Source of the DNA: Bailinhaonella thermotolerans | Lineage (GTDB): Bacteria > Actinomycetota > Actinomycetes > Streptosporangiales > Streptosporangiaceae | Direction: 5' to 3' | Assembly: GCF_003594875.1 (NCBI RefSeq) | Contig: NZ_QZEY01000019.1 | Coordinates: forward strand, 62,001 to 126,000 | Length of the DNA stretch: 64,000 nt | Shown: in pieces, positions 32,050 to 41,886 of the stretch | How positions within the stretch are numbered: position 1 is the first letter of the stretch | Layout: each line of letters opens with the position of its first letter | Notes under the pieces: model-generated | Told to the model about the DNA's origin: nothing | Databases searched by the model: none | The model's input: the letters and a program-made list of their open reading frames with translations, nothing else | Position numbers and translations under genes: made by a program

Positions 32050-33018
32050 TCACCCCGCGAGAAGGATCTTGCCGAAGCGGCCGGGCCGCTCGGCGTGGGC
32101 GAGCGCCTGCCGGTGGTCGCCGAGCTCGTAGACGGCCTCCACCGGAGCCGGAGCGCCATCCGATTCCAGGCGCCGGAGCACGACGGCGGTCAGCTCGGAG
32201 CGCTCCCGAAGGGACAGGCGGCCGAGCCGCTCGGGGAGCCAGAACCCCTCGGCGCTGACCCCGCGGAAGATCAGGTCTGCGGGCTCGACCGGGACGGGAT
32301 CGCCCGAGAGCAGGCCGTACACGATGAGCCTGCCGCCGGGCCTGAGGCATGTCATCAGTTCCTGGCCGAGTCGGCCGCCCACGGCGTCGAGTGCGACCGC
32401 GGCGCCCTCTCCGCGCGTCACCTCGCGTACGCGCTCCGCGAGGTCGCCCTCCGAGCGGTCCGCCACCTCCGCGCCGTGCTTCCGGAGTTCCTCCGCGTGG
32501 CGGCCGTCACGGACCACGCTGACACAGCGCACGCCGCGATCCCGCGCCTCCCGAAGGACCATGCGGGCCACGGCGGAGGCGCCCGCGGACTGGAGCAGCC
32601 AGTCCCCGGCCACGACGGCCGAGGCGCGCAGGAGCAGCAGCGCGGTGAACGGATTGATCATCATCTGGCAGGCCGCCTCATCGCTGACACCGGCCGGCAG
32701 CGGGACGACGTCGCGGGCCGGGACCACCGCGAACTCCTGCCAGGTCCCGAGCGCGTCCACCGCCACCCTCGTGCCGGCGGCCGCGTCGGCTCCCGGTCCG
32801 CAGCGATCGATGACGCCCGACGCCTCGAACCCCACCGGGGAGGGGAATGCGGCGCGCCGGCCGTACCGCCCCCGGACGAACAGCAGGTCCGCCGGGTTGA
32901 TCGGGCGTAGCGTGATGCGCACGCGCACCTCTCCCGGACCGGGTTCGGGGTCGTCGAGGCGGTCGAGGCGCAGGACGTCGGCGGGTTCGCCGTATCGGTG
33001 AAAACGGAGTGCCCTCAT
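32050..33018 (-). CDS. MDR-family zinc-independent oxidoreductase (enoyl reductase/quinone oxidoreductase-like)
   Basis: 322 residues from ATG 33018. It has the GroES-like start (G-E-P-A-D-V-L-R-L, then R-P-I-N-P-A-D-L), the N-P-F-T-A-L-L-L-L element, S-A-G-A-S-A-V-A-R-M for NADPH binding and L-D-A-V-G-G. Cys/His zinc ligands are absent. The N-P-F-T-A stretch is typical of 2-enoyl thioester reductases (ETR/MECR). It leads a leftward operon and is divergent from flavoprotein #1 across an AT-rich 214-nt control region. Confidence 0.85.
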   Translation of the reverse strand: MRALRFHRYGEPADVLRLDRLDDPEPGPGEVRVRITLRPINPADLLFVRGRYGRRAAFPSPVGFEASGVIDRCGPGADAAAGTRVAVDALGTWQEFAVVPARDVVPLPAGVSDEAACQMMINPFTALLLLRASAVVAGDWLLQSAGASAVARMVLREARDRGVRCVSVVRDGRHAEELRKHGAEVADRSEGDLAERVREVTRGEGAAVALDAVGGRLGQELMTCLRPGGRLIVYGLLSGDPVPVEPADLIFRGVSAEGFWLPERLGRLSLRERSELTAVVLRRLESDGAPAPVEAVYELGDHRQALAHAERPGRFGKILLAG

Positions 33019-33232
33019 GACCCTTCCTCGAGTGGCGGGCGCGCCGGCGGCATGACACGCGGCCGCCCGCGCGATTCGATCGAGCCGCCCCGATAATCAG
33101 GGACCAGTGTTTGATTCCCCTGGAAATCGCGTTCACCCCGAGACGAAAGTCCTAGGAATAAACGCCCTGGAATATCGCGCTCGCCGCCGAATAAAATTGA
33201 TTCTCGCACCTCGCGAGCCTGAAGGAGCGGTC

Positions 33233-34516
33233 ATGCGTGTCGGGATAGTGGGCGGCGGAATAGCCGGCCTGACGGTCGCCTGGCTGCTCGGGGAAGCCCA
33301 CGAACCGGTGGTTTTCGAGGCCCGCTCCCGGATCGGGGGGAACATCCGCTCGATACACGTTCAGCTCGACGGGCACGAGGTCTCCCTCGAATTGGGGACC
33401 CAGGACATCTCCCCCGGCCTGTTCCCGGCGCACCGCCGCCTGCTCCGGGAGCTCGGATTCACCGCCCGGCAGTTCCGGCCCATCCCCTCCTCGCTCTCGA
33501 TCTCCCGCGCCGACCGCCGCGCCTTCCTCGCCACCGCGCACGAGACGGACGGCGTCTGGGGGCGCCGGCCCGTCCTCGGCCCCGCCGCGCGGGCCCTGGA
33601 TCTCTTCCTGGAGCAGGCCTCGAAATGGGAGGAGGAGGACGTCGACTGGACCGTCCCGCTGGCCGAGCTGGTCGAGCCCCTCCCCGTCCCCGCCCGCCTC
33701 AAGCGCAACGTGCTGTACGCGCGGACGGCCGCCCTGTTCTGCTGCTCCATCGACCAGGCCCGCGAGCTGTCGGCACGAGGAGCCGCCGCGTTCTATGTCG
33801 GCGGTTCGGGCGACCCCGGCTGGGACCAGCTCGCGCCGGGCCTGGAGGCCGCCGCCTGGGCGCTGGCCGCCGCCACCCCCCGGCTCACCCTGCGCGTGGG
33901 GACCGAGATCCGGCGGGTACGGCGAGAGCACGGGCTGTACGAGCTGACGGACTCGGGCGGGAGAACGCATCTGGTGGACCGGGTGGTGCTCGCCGTGCCG
34001 GCGTACGCCGCGCTGGCGATGCTGGAGTCGCTCGCCGGGAGCGGGCGCGTGCGGGACGTGCTGGCGGCGTTCCCGTACGTCGACACCTCGTACGCGCTCC
34101 ACCTCGACCCGGTTTACATGCCCCGGGACCGCCGCCACTGGTCGACGTCGAACCTCATCGTCGACGGGGAGTGGTGCGAGAGCTGCGAGTGGTACCGGCC
34201 GGTCCACGGCCCGGACGTGTTCAAGAGTCTGGTCGCCCACCGCGCCGAGCCTCCCGGCGTATGCCTGTACCGGGCCGGCTTCAGGCATCTGTTCCTCTCC
34301 CCGGGCGCGGTGCGGGCGCAGCGCCGCCTGACGGCGTTCCAGGGCCGGGGCGGTCTCTATTTCGCGGGGAACCACTTCGACTGGGTGGCCAGCCAGGAGT
34401 CGGCGGTGACCACGGCACTGGGCGTCGTCCGCGACCTCGCCCCGGAGAGTCCCCGGCTCTCCCTGCTCGCTGCGGCGGCCGGTGGGCCGGGCTCCGGTGG
34501 TTCCCCTGTCCCATGA
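33233..34516 (+). CDS. FAD-dependent amine-oxidase-like flavoprotein #1
   Basis: 427 residues from ATG 33233, preceded by GAAGGAG. Starts V-G-I-V-G-G-G-I-A-G-L-T-V-A-W-L-L-G (dinucleotide-binding motif), then F-E-A-R-S-R-I-G-G-N near residue 30, as in protoporphyrinogen oxidase/phytoene desaturase/amine oxidase relatives. The C-terminus has G-L-Y-F-A-G-N-H-F, the second FAD contact. The paralogue at 49711 shares the whole architecture, and both are followed by a HisF-like gene, so flavoprotein-HisF is a repeated two-gene unit. Probable role: oxidation of a C-N or C-C bond in an intermediate. Confidence 0.85.
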   Translation: MRVGIVGGGIAGLTVAWLLGEAHEPVVFEARSRIGGNIRSIHVQLDGHEVSLELGTQDISPGLFPAHRRLLRELGFTARQFRPIPSSLSISRADRRAFLATAHETDGVWGRRPVLGPAARALDLFLEQASKWEEEDVDWTVPLAELVEPLPVPARLKRNVLYARTAALFCCSIDQARELSARGAAAFYVGGSGDPGWDQLAPGLEAAAWALAAATPRLTLRVGTEIRRVRREHGLYELTDSGGRTHLVDRVVLAVPAYAALAMLESLAGSGRVRDVLAAFPYVDTSYALHLDPVYMPRDRRHWSTSNLIVDGEWCESCEWYRPVHGPDVFKSLVAHRAEPPGVCLYRAGFRHLFLSPGAVRAQRRLTAFQGRGGLYFAGNHFDWVASQESAVTTALGVVRDLAPESPRLSLLAAAAGGPGSGGSPVP

Positions 34517-34637
34517 CGCGCGTCCGGGGCCTCGCGGGGCCCGGGGTGGGCGGACGTCAGCGGCCGGTCATCGCCGTGTCAGGACGGGAGGGAATCGTCA
34601 TTGGACACCCGCCCTCGACCAAGTGCGGAGGACGACG

Positions 34638-35417
34638 ATGGCCAGGAGAGACGTGTCGGGATCGCCCGTCATCCCCGCGATCGATGTGGCGCGCGGCCGG
34701 ACCACGAAGCCCGCCGGGATCGGCGGCCTCTCCGACCCGTCGGACCCCGTCGAGGTCGCCCTGCACCACCGCGGGCAGGGCGCGGAGCGGGTCTTGATGC
34801 GCATTCTCGACCCGTGGGAGGACCGGGATTCCTTCCTGCCTCTCCTACGCCGGATGGCCAACCTCGGCGTCCCGTTGTGGGTCACCGTCGACAACGGCGT
34901 GCCCGGATCGGCCGGGGACCTGGCCGAGCTGCTCGATCTCGGGGCCGAGGCCGTGGGAGTCTTCACGGCCTCGGCCGAGCGGCCCTCCATGCTCCATCAC
35001 ACGAGCGGACGCTTCGGCCGAGACCGGGTTCTCGGGGTGATGAAGGTCCGGCGCGCCGGCCAGGGGGGATGGAACGTCGCCACGAGGGGGGGCGGCACGC
35101 CGGTGGACGCCCGCGTGTGGGCGGCCATGCTGGCCGACCTCGGTGCCGGGCTGATCCTGCCCCACAGCCTCGACCGGGAGGGTACCGGCCGGGGCTTCGA
35201 CCTGGAGCTGATCCAGGCGATGACGGAGGCGGTGGACGCGCGGGTGGCGGCCTCGGGCGGGTGCGGCACGCCACGGCACCTGGAAGCCGCCCTCGCCAGG
35301 GGCGCGGCGAACGTCCTCGTCAACAGGATGCTCCACGAGGGCGCCTGCTCCCTTGGGGAGGTCACGCGCCACGTCCGCGCCGGACACACCATCGCCGACT
35401 TTCCCGCGGGCCGCTGA
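34638..35417 (+). CDS. HisF-like TIM-barrel protein #1
   Basis: 259 residues from ATG 34638 (GGAGGACGACG). Aligns along its length with the cyclase subunit of imidazole glycerol phosphate synthase: V-I-P-A-I-D-V-A-R-G-R-T-T-K at the start, L-D-R-E-G-T-G-R-G-F-D near 175-190 and the phosphate-binding A-S-G-G-C-G. The first catalytic Asp of HisF (in I-D-V) is present. At the position of the second (A-I-D in HisF, here G-V-M-K) there is Lys. No HisH glutaminase or other his gene is near. Ordinary histidine synthesis is therefore unlikely; a recruited lyase/cyclase role is inferred. Confidence 0.85.
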   Translation: MARRDVSGSPVIPAIDVARGRTTKPAGIGGLSDPSDPVEVALHHRGQGAERVLMRILDPWEDRDSFLPLLRRMANLGVPLWVTVDNGVPGSAGDLAELLDLGAEAVGVFTASAERPSMLHHTSGRFGRDRVLGVMKVRRAGQGGWNVATRGGGTPVDARVWAAMLADLGAGLILPHSLDREGTGRGFDLELIQAMTEAVDARVAASGGCGTPRHLEAALARGAANVLVNRMLHEGACSLGEVTRHVRAGHTIADFPAGR

Positions 35418-35518
35418 ACCGGGGGAGGGTCACGACATGAACGGTGGCGCCCGGGAGGCGGACCGGCCTGCTCCTGGATCCGCCCCCGCCCTGACCGACA
35501 CCGTCTGCTGGAGCCGTC

Positions 35519-37528
35519 GTGACCTTCGATGACGCGTGGGATTTCGTGGCCGTCCCCCGGGTGTCCGACTTCGTCGTCTCACGGGAGTCGGACCGCCTGG
35601 TGGCATGCGTGGCCTCCCTGAGCCCGGAGCGTGACGCCTACCTCCCGGCGCTATGGGAGCACGTGCCCGAGTCGCGGACGTGGCGCCGCCTCACGCCGCC
35701 GCGGTTCCTTGCCCACTCGCCCGCGTTCCTGCCCGACGGCTCGCTGGTCTGCCTGGGCACCCGATACGAACTGGAACACGACTCGGTCACCACGGCCGGG
35801 CCGTACGCGCTGTGGCTGCTGCCCGCCGACGGTTCGCCGCCCCGGCAGGTCATGGCGTGGCCGACGGGGATCAGCCGGGTCTACGCCGCCGAGCGCTCGG
35901 GGGACGTCCGGGTCGCGGTACGGCTGATGCCGGGTGCGTCCGGCTACGAGGACGAGGAGCGCCTGCGGGCCGAGCGCAAGCGGGCCGGGCTGGTCGGCGC
36001 GCTGCTGTACGACCGGTTCCCGGTCCGCGTCTGGGGGCGGGAATTCAGCCCGGCGAGACTGCGGATCATGGCCGCCGGCCGGATGACGCGAGAGGGCACC
36101 TGGATTCCCGATCAGCGCGATCTGCTGCCCCGGGTTGACGGGCACGTGGGAGAGGACGTCGTGCCGGCGCCCGGAGGCGGCCGGCTCGTCGTCCCGACGC
36201 GCGTGGACGAGCCCCGCGGCGCGCAGCGGTGGGCGCTGATGGTCGCCGATGACCGGACGGGCGAGGCCGAGACCATCGCGGACGAGGCCGGCTCGGACTT
36301 CCACTCGCCCGCGATCAGTGACGACGGCGGGATGGTCGTCTGTGTCCGCCGCACGGTGGAGACCCGGCACACCCTCCCCGAGGTGCGGCTCTGGCTCATT
36401 GACCTGGAGACGGGGAAGACCCAGGATCTGACACCCGGCTTCCCCCTGTGGCCCCGGAACCCGGTGTTCTCCCCCGACGCCGAGTCGGTGTACTTCGTGG
36501 CCGACGAGCGCGGCCGCGCGCCGGTCTTCCGGGTCCGCGTCGCCACGGGGGAGATCACCCGGATCATGGACTCGGGAGCCGGCGGCACGCTCCGGCCGGG
36601 CCGGGGCGGGCTGTACGCTCTCCACTCGGCCCTCGACAGTCCGCCGGCGCCCGTCCGGCTGGACCTGGCCGAGGTGGATCAGGAACCGGAGTTCCTCCGG
36701 GTACCCGGCACGACGCCCCGGTTGCCGGGCACTCTGACCGAGATCGAGGCGGCCGGCCGGGACGAGGCCCGGCTGCGGGCCTGGCTCGTCCTCCCGGGAG
36801 GCGCGCCATCCGCCGCCCCCCTGGTGGTCTGGCTCCACGGCGGCCCGTTGGCCTCCTGGAACGAGTGGTCCTGGGTGGCCAATCCCTGGCTGCTGGCGGC
36901 CGAGGGATACGCCGTGTTGCTCCCCGACCCCGCGCTCTCGACCGGTTACGGCCCCGCCTTCATACAGCGGGGCTGGGCGTCATGGGGCGAGGCGCCGTAC
37001 GACGACGTCATGGCGCTGGCCGACGCGGCGTGCCGCCGCCCGGACATCGACGGGGACCGGTGCGCGGTGATCGGCAACTCCTTCGGCGGCTACCTCGCGA
37101 ACGTGATCGCCACCCGCACCCGCCGGTTCAGGGCCATCGTCAGCGGGGCGAGCGTCTGGCACCTGGAGTCCTTCCTCGCGACGACCGATGAGCCGTGGGC
37201 GTGGTCGCGGCAGTGGGGCGATGTGAACCGGTCCCCGGCCGACCGGCGGAACGTGTGTGCGCACTCGCCGCACCGGCGGGCGGATCGTCTGCGCACCCCC
37301 ATGCTGGTCGTCCACGGCGACGAGGACTACCGCGTGCCGATCAGCCAGAGCCTGCACCTGTGGTGGGACCTCATGCGCAACGACGTCGACGCCAAGCTGC
37401 TCTATTTCCCGCAGGAGGACCACAGCGTGCTGACCCCGGCGCTGGCCCGGCTCTGGCATGAGGTGGTCCACGCCTTCCTGGAGCATCACGTCAGGGGAAA
37501 CCGATGGAACCGCCCGAGACTGTTGTGA
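35519..37528 (+). CDS. S9 family prolyl oligopeptidase-like peptidase
   Basis: 669 residues from GTG 35519. An N-terminal beta-propeller of about 400 residues is followed by an alpha/beta hydrolase domain with W-L-H-G-G-P, nucleophile Ser521 in I-G-N-S-F-G-G-Y, H-G-D-E-D-Y for Asp and E-D-H-S-V for His. No signal peptide, so cytosolic. Such enzymes cleave or aminolyse short peptides or acyl compounds. In this cluster it could release, hydrolyse or acyl-transfer an intermediate, or confer self-resistance. The 3' end overlaps the LuxR gene by 25 nt. Confidence 0.88.
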   Translation: MTFDDAWDFVAVPRVSDFVVSRESDRLVACVASLSPERDAYLPALWEHVPESRTWRRLTPPRFLAHSPAFLPDGSLVCLGTRYELEHDSVTTAGPYALWLLPADGSPPRQVMAWPTGISRVYAAERSGDVRVAVRLMPGASGYEDEERLRAERKRAGLVGALLYDRFPVRVWGREFSPARLRIMAAGRMTREGTWIPDQRDLLPRVDGHVGEDVVPAPGGGRLVVPTRVDEPRGAQRWALMVADDRTGEAETIADEAGSDFHSPAISDDGGMVVCVRRTVETRHTLPEVRLWLIDLETGKTQDLTPGFPLWPRNPVFSPDAESVYFVADERGRAPVFRVRVATGEITRIMDSGAGGTLRPGRGGLYALHSALDSPPAPVRLDLAEVDQEPEFLRVPGTTPRLPGTLTEIEAAGRDEARLRAWLVLPGGAPSAAPLVVWLHGGPLASWNEWSWVANPWLLAAEGYAVLLPDPALSTGYGPAFIQRGWASWGEAPYDDVMALADAACRRPDIDGDRCAVIGNSFGGYLANVIATRTRRFRAIVSGASVWHLESFLATTDEPWAWSRQWGDVNRSPADRRNVCAHSPHRRADRLRTPMLVVHGDEDYRVPISQSLHLWWDLMRNDVDAKLLYFPQEDHSVLTPALARLWHEVVHAFLEHHVRGNRWNRPRLL

Positions 37529-38061
37529 AGGCGAACGGGCGCCCCCGCACGCCGGCGCCCGGGAGAGACGGACCGAGCGAACCGGCGGCCATGATCATGG
37601 AAGGGCTGGCGGCCTCGTCGCCGGCCCTTCCCGAGGCCGCCGCGCCGCCCGGCCGGGAAACCCGTCCCGCGATCTGCTGTGGCCGTCACGCCGAGGTGCT
37701 GACCCAGGCGCACGACGCCATCAGGGTGGTGGGCGACAGCCTCCGGGTCCAGCAACGGCTGCTCGCCCTGCTGAACGCCGCCTGCGAGGAGATCAGGGCG
37801 GAGTGCTCGCCCGACCCGCTCCCGGGCGGCCGCCGGGAGGACGCCGGTCACCCGGCGGCGAGGTATGGGCTGACCGGTCGGGAGCGGCGCGTGCTGGAGC
37901 TCGTCGCCGCCGGCCTGACCAACCGGAAGATAGCCAGGCTGCTGCGGATCTCGGAGAAGACCGTGCGCAACCACCTGCACGCCGTGTTCGCCAAGCTCGG
38001 CGTCCGCAGCCGTACCGAGGCCGCCCTGGTCGCGGTGCGGGAGAACCTGCTGAACGGATGA
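37504..38061 (+). CDS. LuxR-family response regulator-like transcription factor without receiver domain
   Basis: 185 residues from ATG 37504, beginning inside the peptidase gene. The C-terminal HTH is canonical: L-T-G-R-E-R-R-V-L-E-L-V-A-A-G-L-T-N-R-K-I-A-R-L-L, then T-V-R-N-H-L-H-A-V-F-A-K-L-G-V. The N-terminal 120 residues are Pro/Ala-rich with a short helix and no phospho-acceptor domain. Probable cluster-situated regulator, translationally coupled to the peptidase. Confidence 0.85.
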   Translation: MEPPETVVKANGRPRTPAPGRDGPSEPAAMIMEGLAASSPALPEAAAPPGRETRPAICCGRHAEVLTQAHDAIRVVGDSLRVQQRLLALLNAACEEIRAECSPDPLPGGRREDAGHPAARYGLTGRERRVLELVAAGLTNRKIARLLRISEKTVRNHLHAVFAKLGVRSRTEAALVAVRENLLNG

Positions 38062-38079
38062 GGGGCGGTCCCGCCCGGG

Positions 38080-41000
38080 TCAGGACCGGGGCTCGCGCGC
38101 GGGGGCGAGGAATCCGGATTCGATGAGGTACTCCAGGTACAGGTCGAGCAGGGCCGCGTCGACGGGCGGGCAGGCAGGCCCGGCCGCGCCGAGTGCCCGG
38201 GCGATGTTGTCCCGGTCGAGGATTGGCATGTTCCCCGGCAGGTGCGCCTCGAACACCGAGATCTGCGTGTGCTCCGGCCGTTCGGTGAACATGGGGAGAT
38301 ACCCGGCCAGCGGCAGGTCCGGATTCCGTCGGGCCGCCTCCGCCATCGCGCGCGTCCACTCGTCGTACGGCAGCTCGCGCACCGCGTAACCGAGCGCCCG
38401 CAGCCGCGCCAGGAGCAGTGAGAGCGGCGCGGGAGCGGGGTTGGAGAGGTGGTAGGCGTGGCCGCGCGGAGGCTCGCGGAGGACCAGATGCGCCAGGGCC
38501 TCGGCGGCGCAGTCCACGGGCACGAGGTCCAGGGTCATCGGCACGGCGGGCGCCAGGCCCGTCTCGGCGATCGTCTTGAACAGGGCGGTCATCATCGTCG
38601 CGGTGTTCTGCACCCCGCGGTCGCGGGTACCGGTGATCTCGGCGGGCCGGTAGACGCTGACCGGCAGCCCGCGGGCCGCCGCCTGCCGGAGCAGGCTCTC
38701 GGCCACCCACTTGGTCTCCGCGTATCCCTGTGCCAGGATCGCCGGGTCGCCCAGCGGGTCGTCCTCCCTCGCGCGCCGCACCCCGGTCGTGCCCAGCCCG
38801 GCCAGCACGTCCACGGACGAGACGTAGTGGACGGGCATGGGGTCCCCCAGGGCGGCCAGACGGATCAGTTCGCGCACGCTGCCGACGTTGACCGGGGCGA
38901 GCCTGCGATAGGGGTACAGGAAGTTGACATGGGCGCCGTTGTGCAAGACGGCGTCCGCACGGGAGGTCAGTTCCGCGAACCGTTCCTCGCCGAGCCCCAG
39001 CGCCGGCTCGCGCAGGTCGGCCGCCACGGCGGTGACCCGCTCCCCGAGGCCGCCCGCCGGCAGGTCGTAGCGGCGCAGCGCCTCCGCGATCCGCTCCAGG
39101 GCGGCGTCCGCGTCGCGCGCCCTGACGGGGCAGATCAGCCGGACGTCCGCGGCGTCCAGGAAGCGGCGGACCAGGAAGGCGCCGAGGAAGCCGGTCGCGC
39201 CGGTGAGCAGGACGGTCCGCGGACGCTCCGGGAGTTCGGCGGAGGGCGCGCCGAACCGCAGGTCCGGGGCGAGCTCGGCCTCCTTCCGGAAGTCCACCGG
39301 TTCGTCGTCGCCCCCCGAGCGCCCCTGGCGCGCCTCGTCGACCAGGGCCGCGAAGTCCGACAGGACGGGCCGGTCGAGCAGCATGCGGACGAGCGTCCTG
39401 TCCGGCACGCCCTCCAGGTCGCCGAACGCGGCGCGCAGGCCGGCGACCACCCGCATGACCTGAAGTGACTGCCCGCCCAGTTCGAAGAAGTCATCGTCAC
39501 GGCCGATCCGGTCCAAGCCCAGCAGGCCGGTCCAGAGGCGGGCCACCACCCGCTCGGTTCCGTCGCGGGGAGGTTCGGCGTCCTGCCCCCCGTCCTCCAG
39601 GGCGTCGGCGGTGACCGCCCGGGTGTCGACCTTCCCGGTACGGCCGAGGGGCAGCCGTTCGAGGATCGCGAACCGGGACGGGATCATGAACCCCGGGAGG
39701 CGGTCCTGGAGGAAGCGGCGCAGGCGCCAGGCGAACGGGCGGCGGTCCTCCTTCGCGACCTGCCCCTCAGGGGCGGCCATGAGCACGAGGGACCTGTCGC
39801 CGTCCTCCCCCTCGTCCACGGCCACTTTGGCGTCGTCCACGTCGGGGTGGGCGACGGCCGCGGCCTCCACCTCCGCCGGCTCCACCCGGTAACCGCGGAT
39901 CTGGACCTGGCGGTCCTCCCGCCCCAGGAACTCAAGGACCCCGTCCGGCCGCCACAGTCCCAGATCACCGGTCTTGTACATGCGCGCACCGGCCGCCCCG
40001 GCGAACGGGTCCGGCATGAACCGCTCCGCCGTGCGCTCGTCGTCGCCGAGGTAGCCCAGGGCGACGCCGTCGCCGCCGACGTAGAGTTCGCCCTCCTCCC
40101 CGGGGTCGCACGGGGTGCGGTCCTCGCGCAGGACGTAGCACGTGGAGTTGGCGATGGGCCTGCCGATGGGCACGGTGCGCGCGTCCTGGGGCAGCTCGGT
40201 CAGGCGGTGGGTGGTGGAGAAGGTGGAGTTCTCGCTCGGCCCGTAGCCGCTCATGAGGTGTTCAGGGGGCTCGGCGGCGAGGACGGCGCGCATGCACTCA
40301 GGGTTGATGGTGTCCCCGCCCGCGATGAGGTATCGCAGCCTCCGGAACATGCCGGGCCGATCGAACCCCATCTGGTGGAACAGGCCGGTGGTGAGCCACA
40401 TGATCGTCGCACCGCTCCGGTCGATCTCCCGGGCGAGCTCCGCGGGGGCCAGCAGCGCCTCGGGCGGTGGGAGCACGAGATGGGCTCCGCGCAGGTGCGC
40501 GCCGAAGATCTCGAAGCAGGAGACGTCGAAGGACGGGCTGGTGGTCGCCAGGAACACGTCGCCGGGACGGATGTCGATGTAGTCGGCGTTGATGATGAGG
40601 CGGACCGGGCCGCGGTGCGGCACCGCCACGGCCTTCGGCGTCCCCGTCGATCCCGAGGTGAAGATGACGTAGGCCTTGTCGGTGGCGCGGGCGAGCGGCG
40701 TGTCCACCGCGGGCCCGGGCGGGGGCTCGTCCTCCACGGTCAGGACCTCTCGTCCCGCCACACGATCACGCCATCGGTCCCGGGTGATGAGGCAGCGCAC
40801 CTCCACGCGGTCGGCCATCTCCTGGAGCCGGCCGTCCGGCAGATCGGGGTCGAGGGGCACGTACGAGCCGCCCGCCTTGAGCACCGCCCAGATACCGATC
40901 ATGACTTCGGGGGAACGCTCCAGGAGCAGCCCTACGGGCGCCCCTTCGCGCAGGTCGAAGTCCCGCCGCAGGACGCGGGCGAAGGCGTCCGCGCGACCGG

Positions 41001-41163
41001 ACAGCTCGCGGTAGGTCAGCGTCGCCCCGCCGCCGGACACCGCGGGGGCCTCCGGGGTCCGCCGGACCTGGGCTTCGAACAGCTCAGGCAGCAACGCGTC
41101 CCGGGGGTAGGGCCTCGCGGTGTCGTTCCACTTCCTCAGGTGCTCGGGGATGTCCGGGTCCAT
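38080..41163 (-). CDS. NRPS-like A-T-R protein (adenylation, carrier, thioester reductase)
   Basis: 1027 residues from ATG 41163. The adenylation domain (about 25-530) has V-I-F-T-S-G-S-T-G-T-P-K-A, S-F-D-V-S-C-F-E-I-F, G-Y-G-P-S-E-N and the A10 Lys in L-G-R-T-G-K-V-D-T-R. The Asp in F-D-V-S is the residue that binds an alpha-amino group, so an amino acid is the likely substrate. The carrier domain has D-D-F-F-E-L-G-G-Q-S-L near 575. From about 650 a thioester reductase domain follows (L-L-T-G-A-T-G-F-L-G, Y-x3-K in Y-A-E-T-K). No condensation domain. As in Lys2 or carboxylate reductases, it should reduce its acid to an aldehyde. Confidence 0.9.
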   Translation of the reverse strand: MDPDIPEHLRKWNDTARPYPRDALLPELFEAQVRRTPEAPAVSGGGATLTYRELSGRADAFARVLRRDFDLREGAPVGLLLERSPEVMIGIWAVLKAGGSYVPLDPDLPDGRLQEMADRVEVRCLITRDRWRDRVAGREVLTVEDEPPPGPAVDTPLARATDKAYVIFTSGSTGTPKAVAVPHRGPVRLIINADYIDIRPGDVFLATTSPSFDVSCFEIFGAHLRGAHLVLPPPEALLAPAELAREIDRSGATIMWLTTGLFHQMGFDRPGMFRRLRYLIAGGDTINPECMRAVLAAEPPEHLMSGYGPSENSTFSTTHRLTELPQDARTVPIGRPIANSTCYVLREDRTPCDPGEEGELYVGGDGVALGYLGDDERTAERFMPDPFAGAAGARMYKTGDLGLWRPDGVLEFLGREDRQVQIRGYRVEPAEVEAAAVAHPDVDDAKVAVDEGEDGDRSLVLMAAPEGQVAKEDRRPFAWRLRRFLQDRLPGFMIPSRFAILERLPLGRTGKVDTRAVTADALEDGGQDAEPPRDGTERVVARLWTGLLGLDRIGRDDDFFELGGQSLQVMRVVAGLRAAFGDLEGVPDRTLVRMLLDRPVLSDFAALVDEARQGRSGGDDEPVDFRKEAELAPDLRFGAPSAELPERPRTVLLTGATGFLGAFLVRRFLDAADVRLICPVRARDADAALERIAEALRRYDLPAGGLGERVTAVAADLREPALGLGEERFAELTSRADAVLHNGAHVNFLYPYRRLAPVNVGSVRELIRLAALGDPMPVHYVSSVDVLAGLGTTGVRRAREDDPLGDPAILAQGYAETKWVAESLLRQAAARGLPVSVYRPAEITGTRDRGVQNTATMMTALFKTIAETGLAPAVPMTLDLVPVDCAAEALAHLVLREPPRGHAYHLSNPAPAPLSLLLARLRALGYAVRELPYDEWTRAMAEAARRNPDLPLAGYLPMFTERPEHTQISVFEAHLPGNMPILDRDNIARALGAAGPACPPVDAALLDLYLEYLIESGFLAPAREPRS

Positions 41164-41211
41164 GGGTCACCGCCTCTGCCGCCGGATGGGGATGAACGCC
41201 GGGGGCGCGAC

Positions 41212-41886
41212 TCAGTCGGTCCCGGCGGCGGCTCGCCAGAACAGGCCGATGTGCTCGTGCAGGAGGCGTGCGCGCGCCACCGCGACCGCCGGATCGTCCC
41301 CGTGGCCGACCCCGTGATCGACCACGCCGAGAGCGCTGCGCAGCATCTCCTCGGACTCACCGCCTCCGTAGTAGTCGAGGAACTCCTCCGGGACCTTGAG
41401 ATCGGACCCGCGCAGGTGCTCGACCAGCACGCGGCAGTCGGGGAAGTAGGTCGACAGGTCGGTGTGCAGGCAGAGGGCGTTGTCCGCCTGAGTGCCGTGG
41501 AGCGCCAGCCAGGAGATGTAGCCGGCGAAGGCCTGTGTCGCGGGCCCCTGGGGCCACCGGTAGAAGCGCTCCTCGGGTATCCCGAGAGCCGCCCCGCACT
41601 CGCGCAGCTTGGGGTGCGCGTCGTAGACGAGACGCGCGACCTCGATGTAGAAGCCCGCGGTCGGGCTGTGCGGGAAGCGCGACATGATCAGGCCGTAGCT
41701 CGACAGCTCGGCCACATGGCACTGGAGCTCGACCGCCACGAGCCGGCGCAGGTGCTCCAATTCGAGCCTGCCCTCGCGTGCCAGAGAAAGCAGTTCGTTC
41801 CCGATCGGCGATTCGGCGTCAAGCCCGGCCAGTTCCTCGACCATGGCCCTGGCACGCCCGTGCCGCACGTCACCGGCCTTCGTCAT
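41212..41886 (-). CDS. TenA/heme-oxygenase-fold protein #2
   Basis: 224 residues from ATG 41886. Helical, with A-V-E-L-Q-C-H-V-A-E-L-S-S-Y near residue 55 and W-L-A-L-H-G-T-Q-A-D-N-A near 120, matching the pattern W-x-A-L-H-x2-(R/Q)-A-(E/D) shared by #3 and #4. The catalytic Cys of thiaminase II is not in its usual context. Related folds bind haem degradation substrates, pyrimidines or di-iron centres; the ligand here is unknown. Its start overlaps the stop of #3 (ATGA). Confidence 0.75.
   Translation of the reverse strand: MTKAGDVRHGRARAMVEELAGLDAESPIGNELLSLAREGRLELEHLRRLVAVELQCHVAELSSYGLIMSRFPHSPTAGFYIEVARLVYDAHPKLRECGAALGIPEERFYRWPQGPATQAFAGYISWLALHGTQADNALCLHTDLSTYFPDCRVLVEHLRGSDLKVPEEFLDYYGGGESEEMLRSALGVVDHGVGHGDDPAVAVARARLLHEHIGLFWRAAAGTD

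Noticed and set aside
34638-35417. Histidine biosynthesis HisF
   Set aside because: No HisH, HisA or other his gene nearby, a changed catalytic residue and three divergent copies in one cluster.
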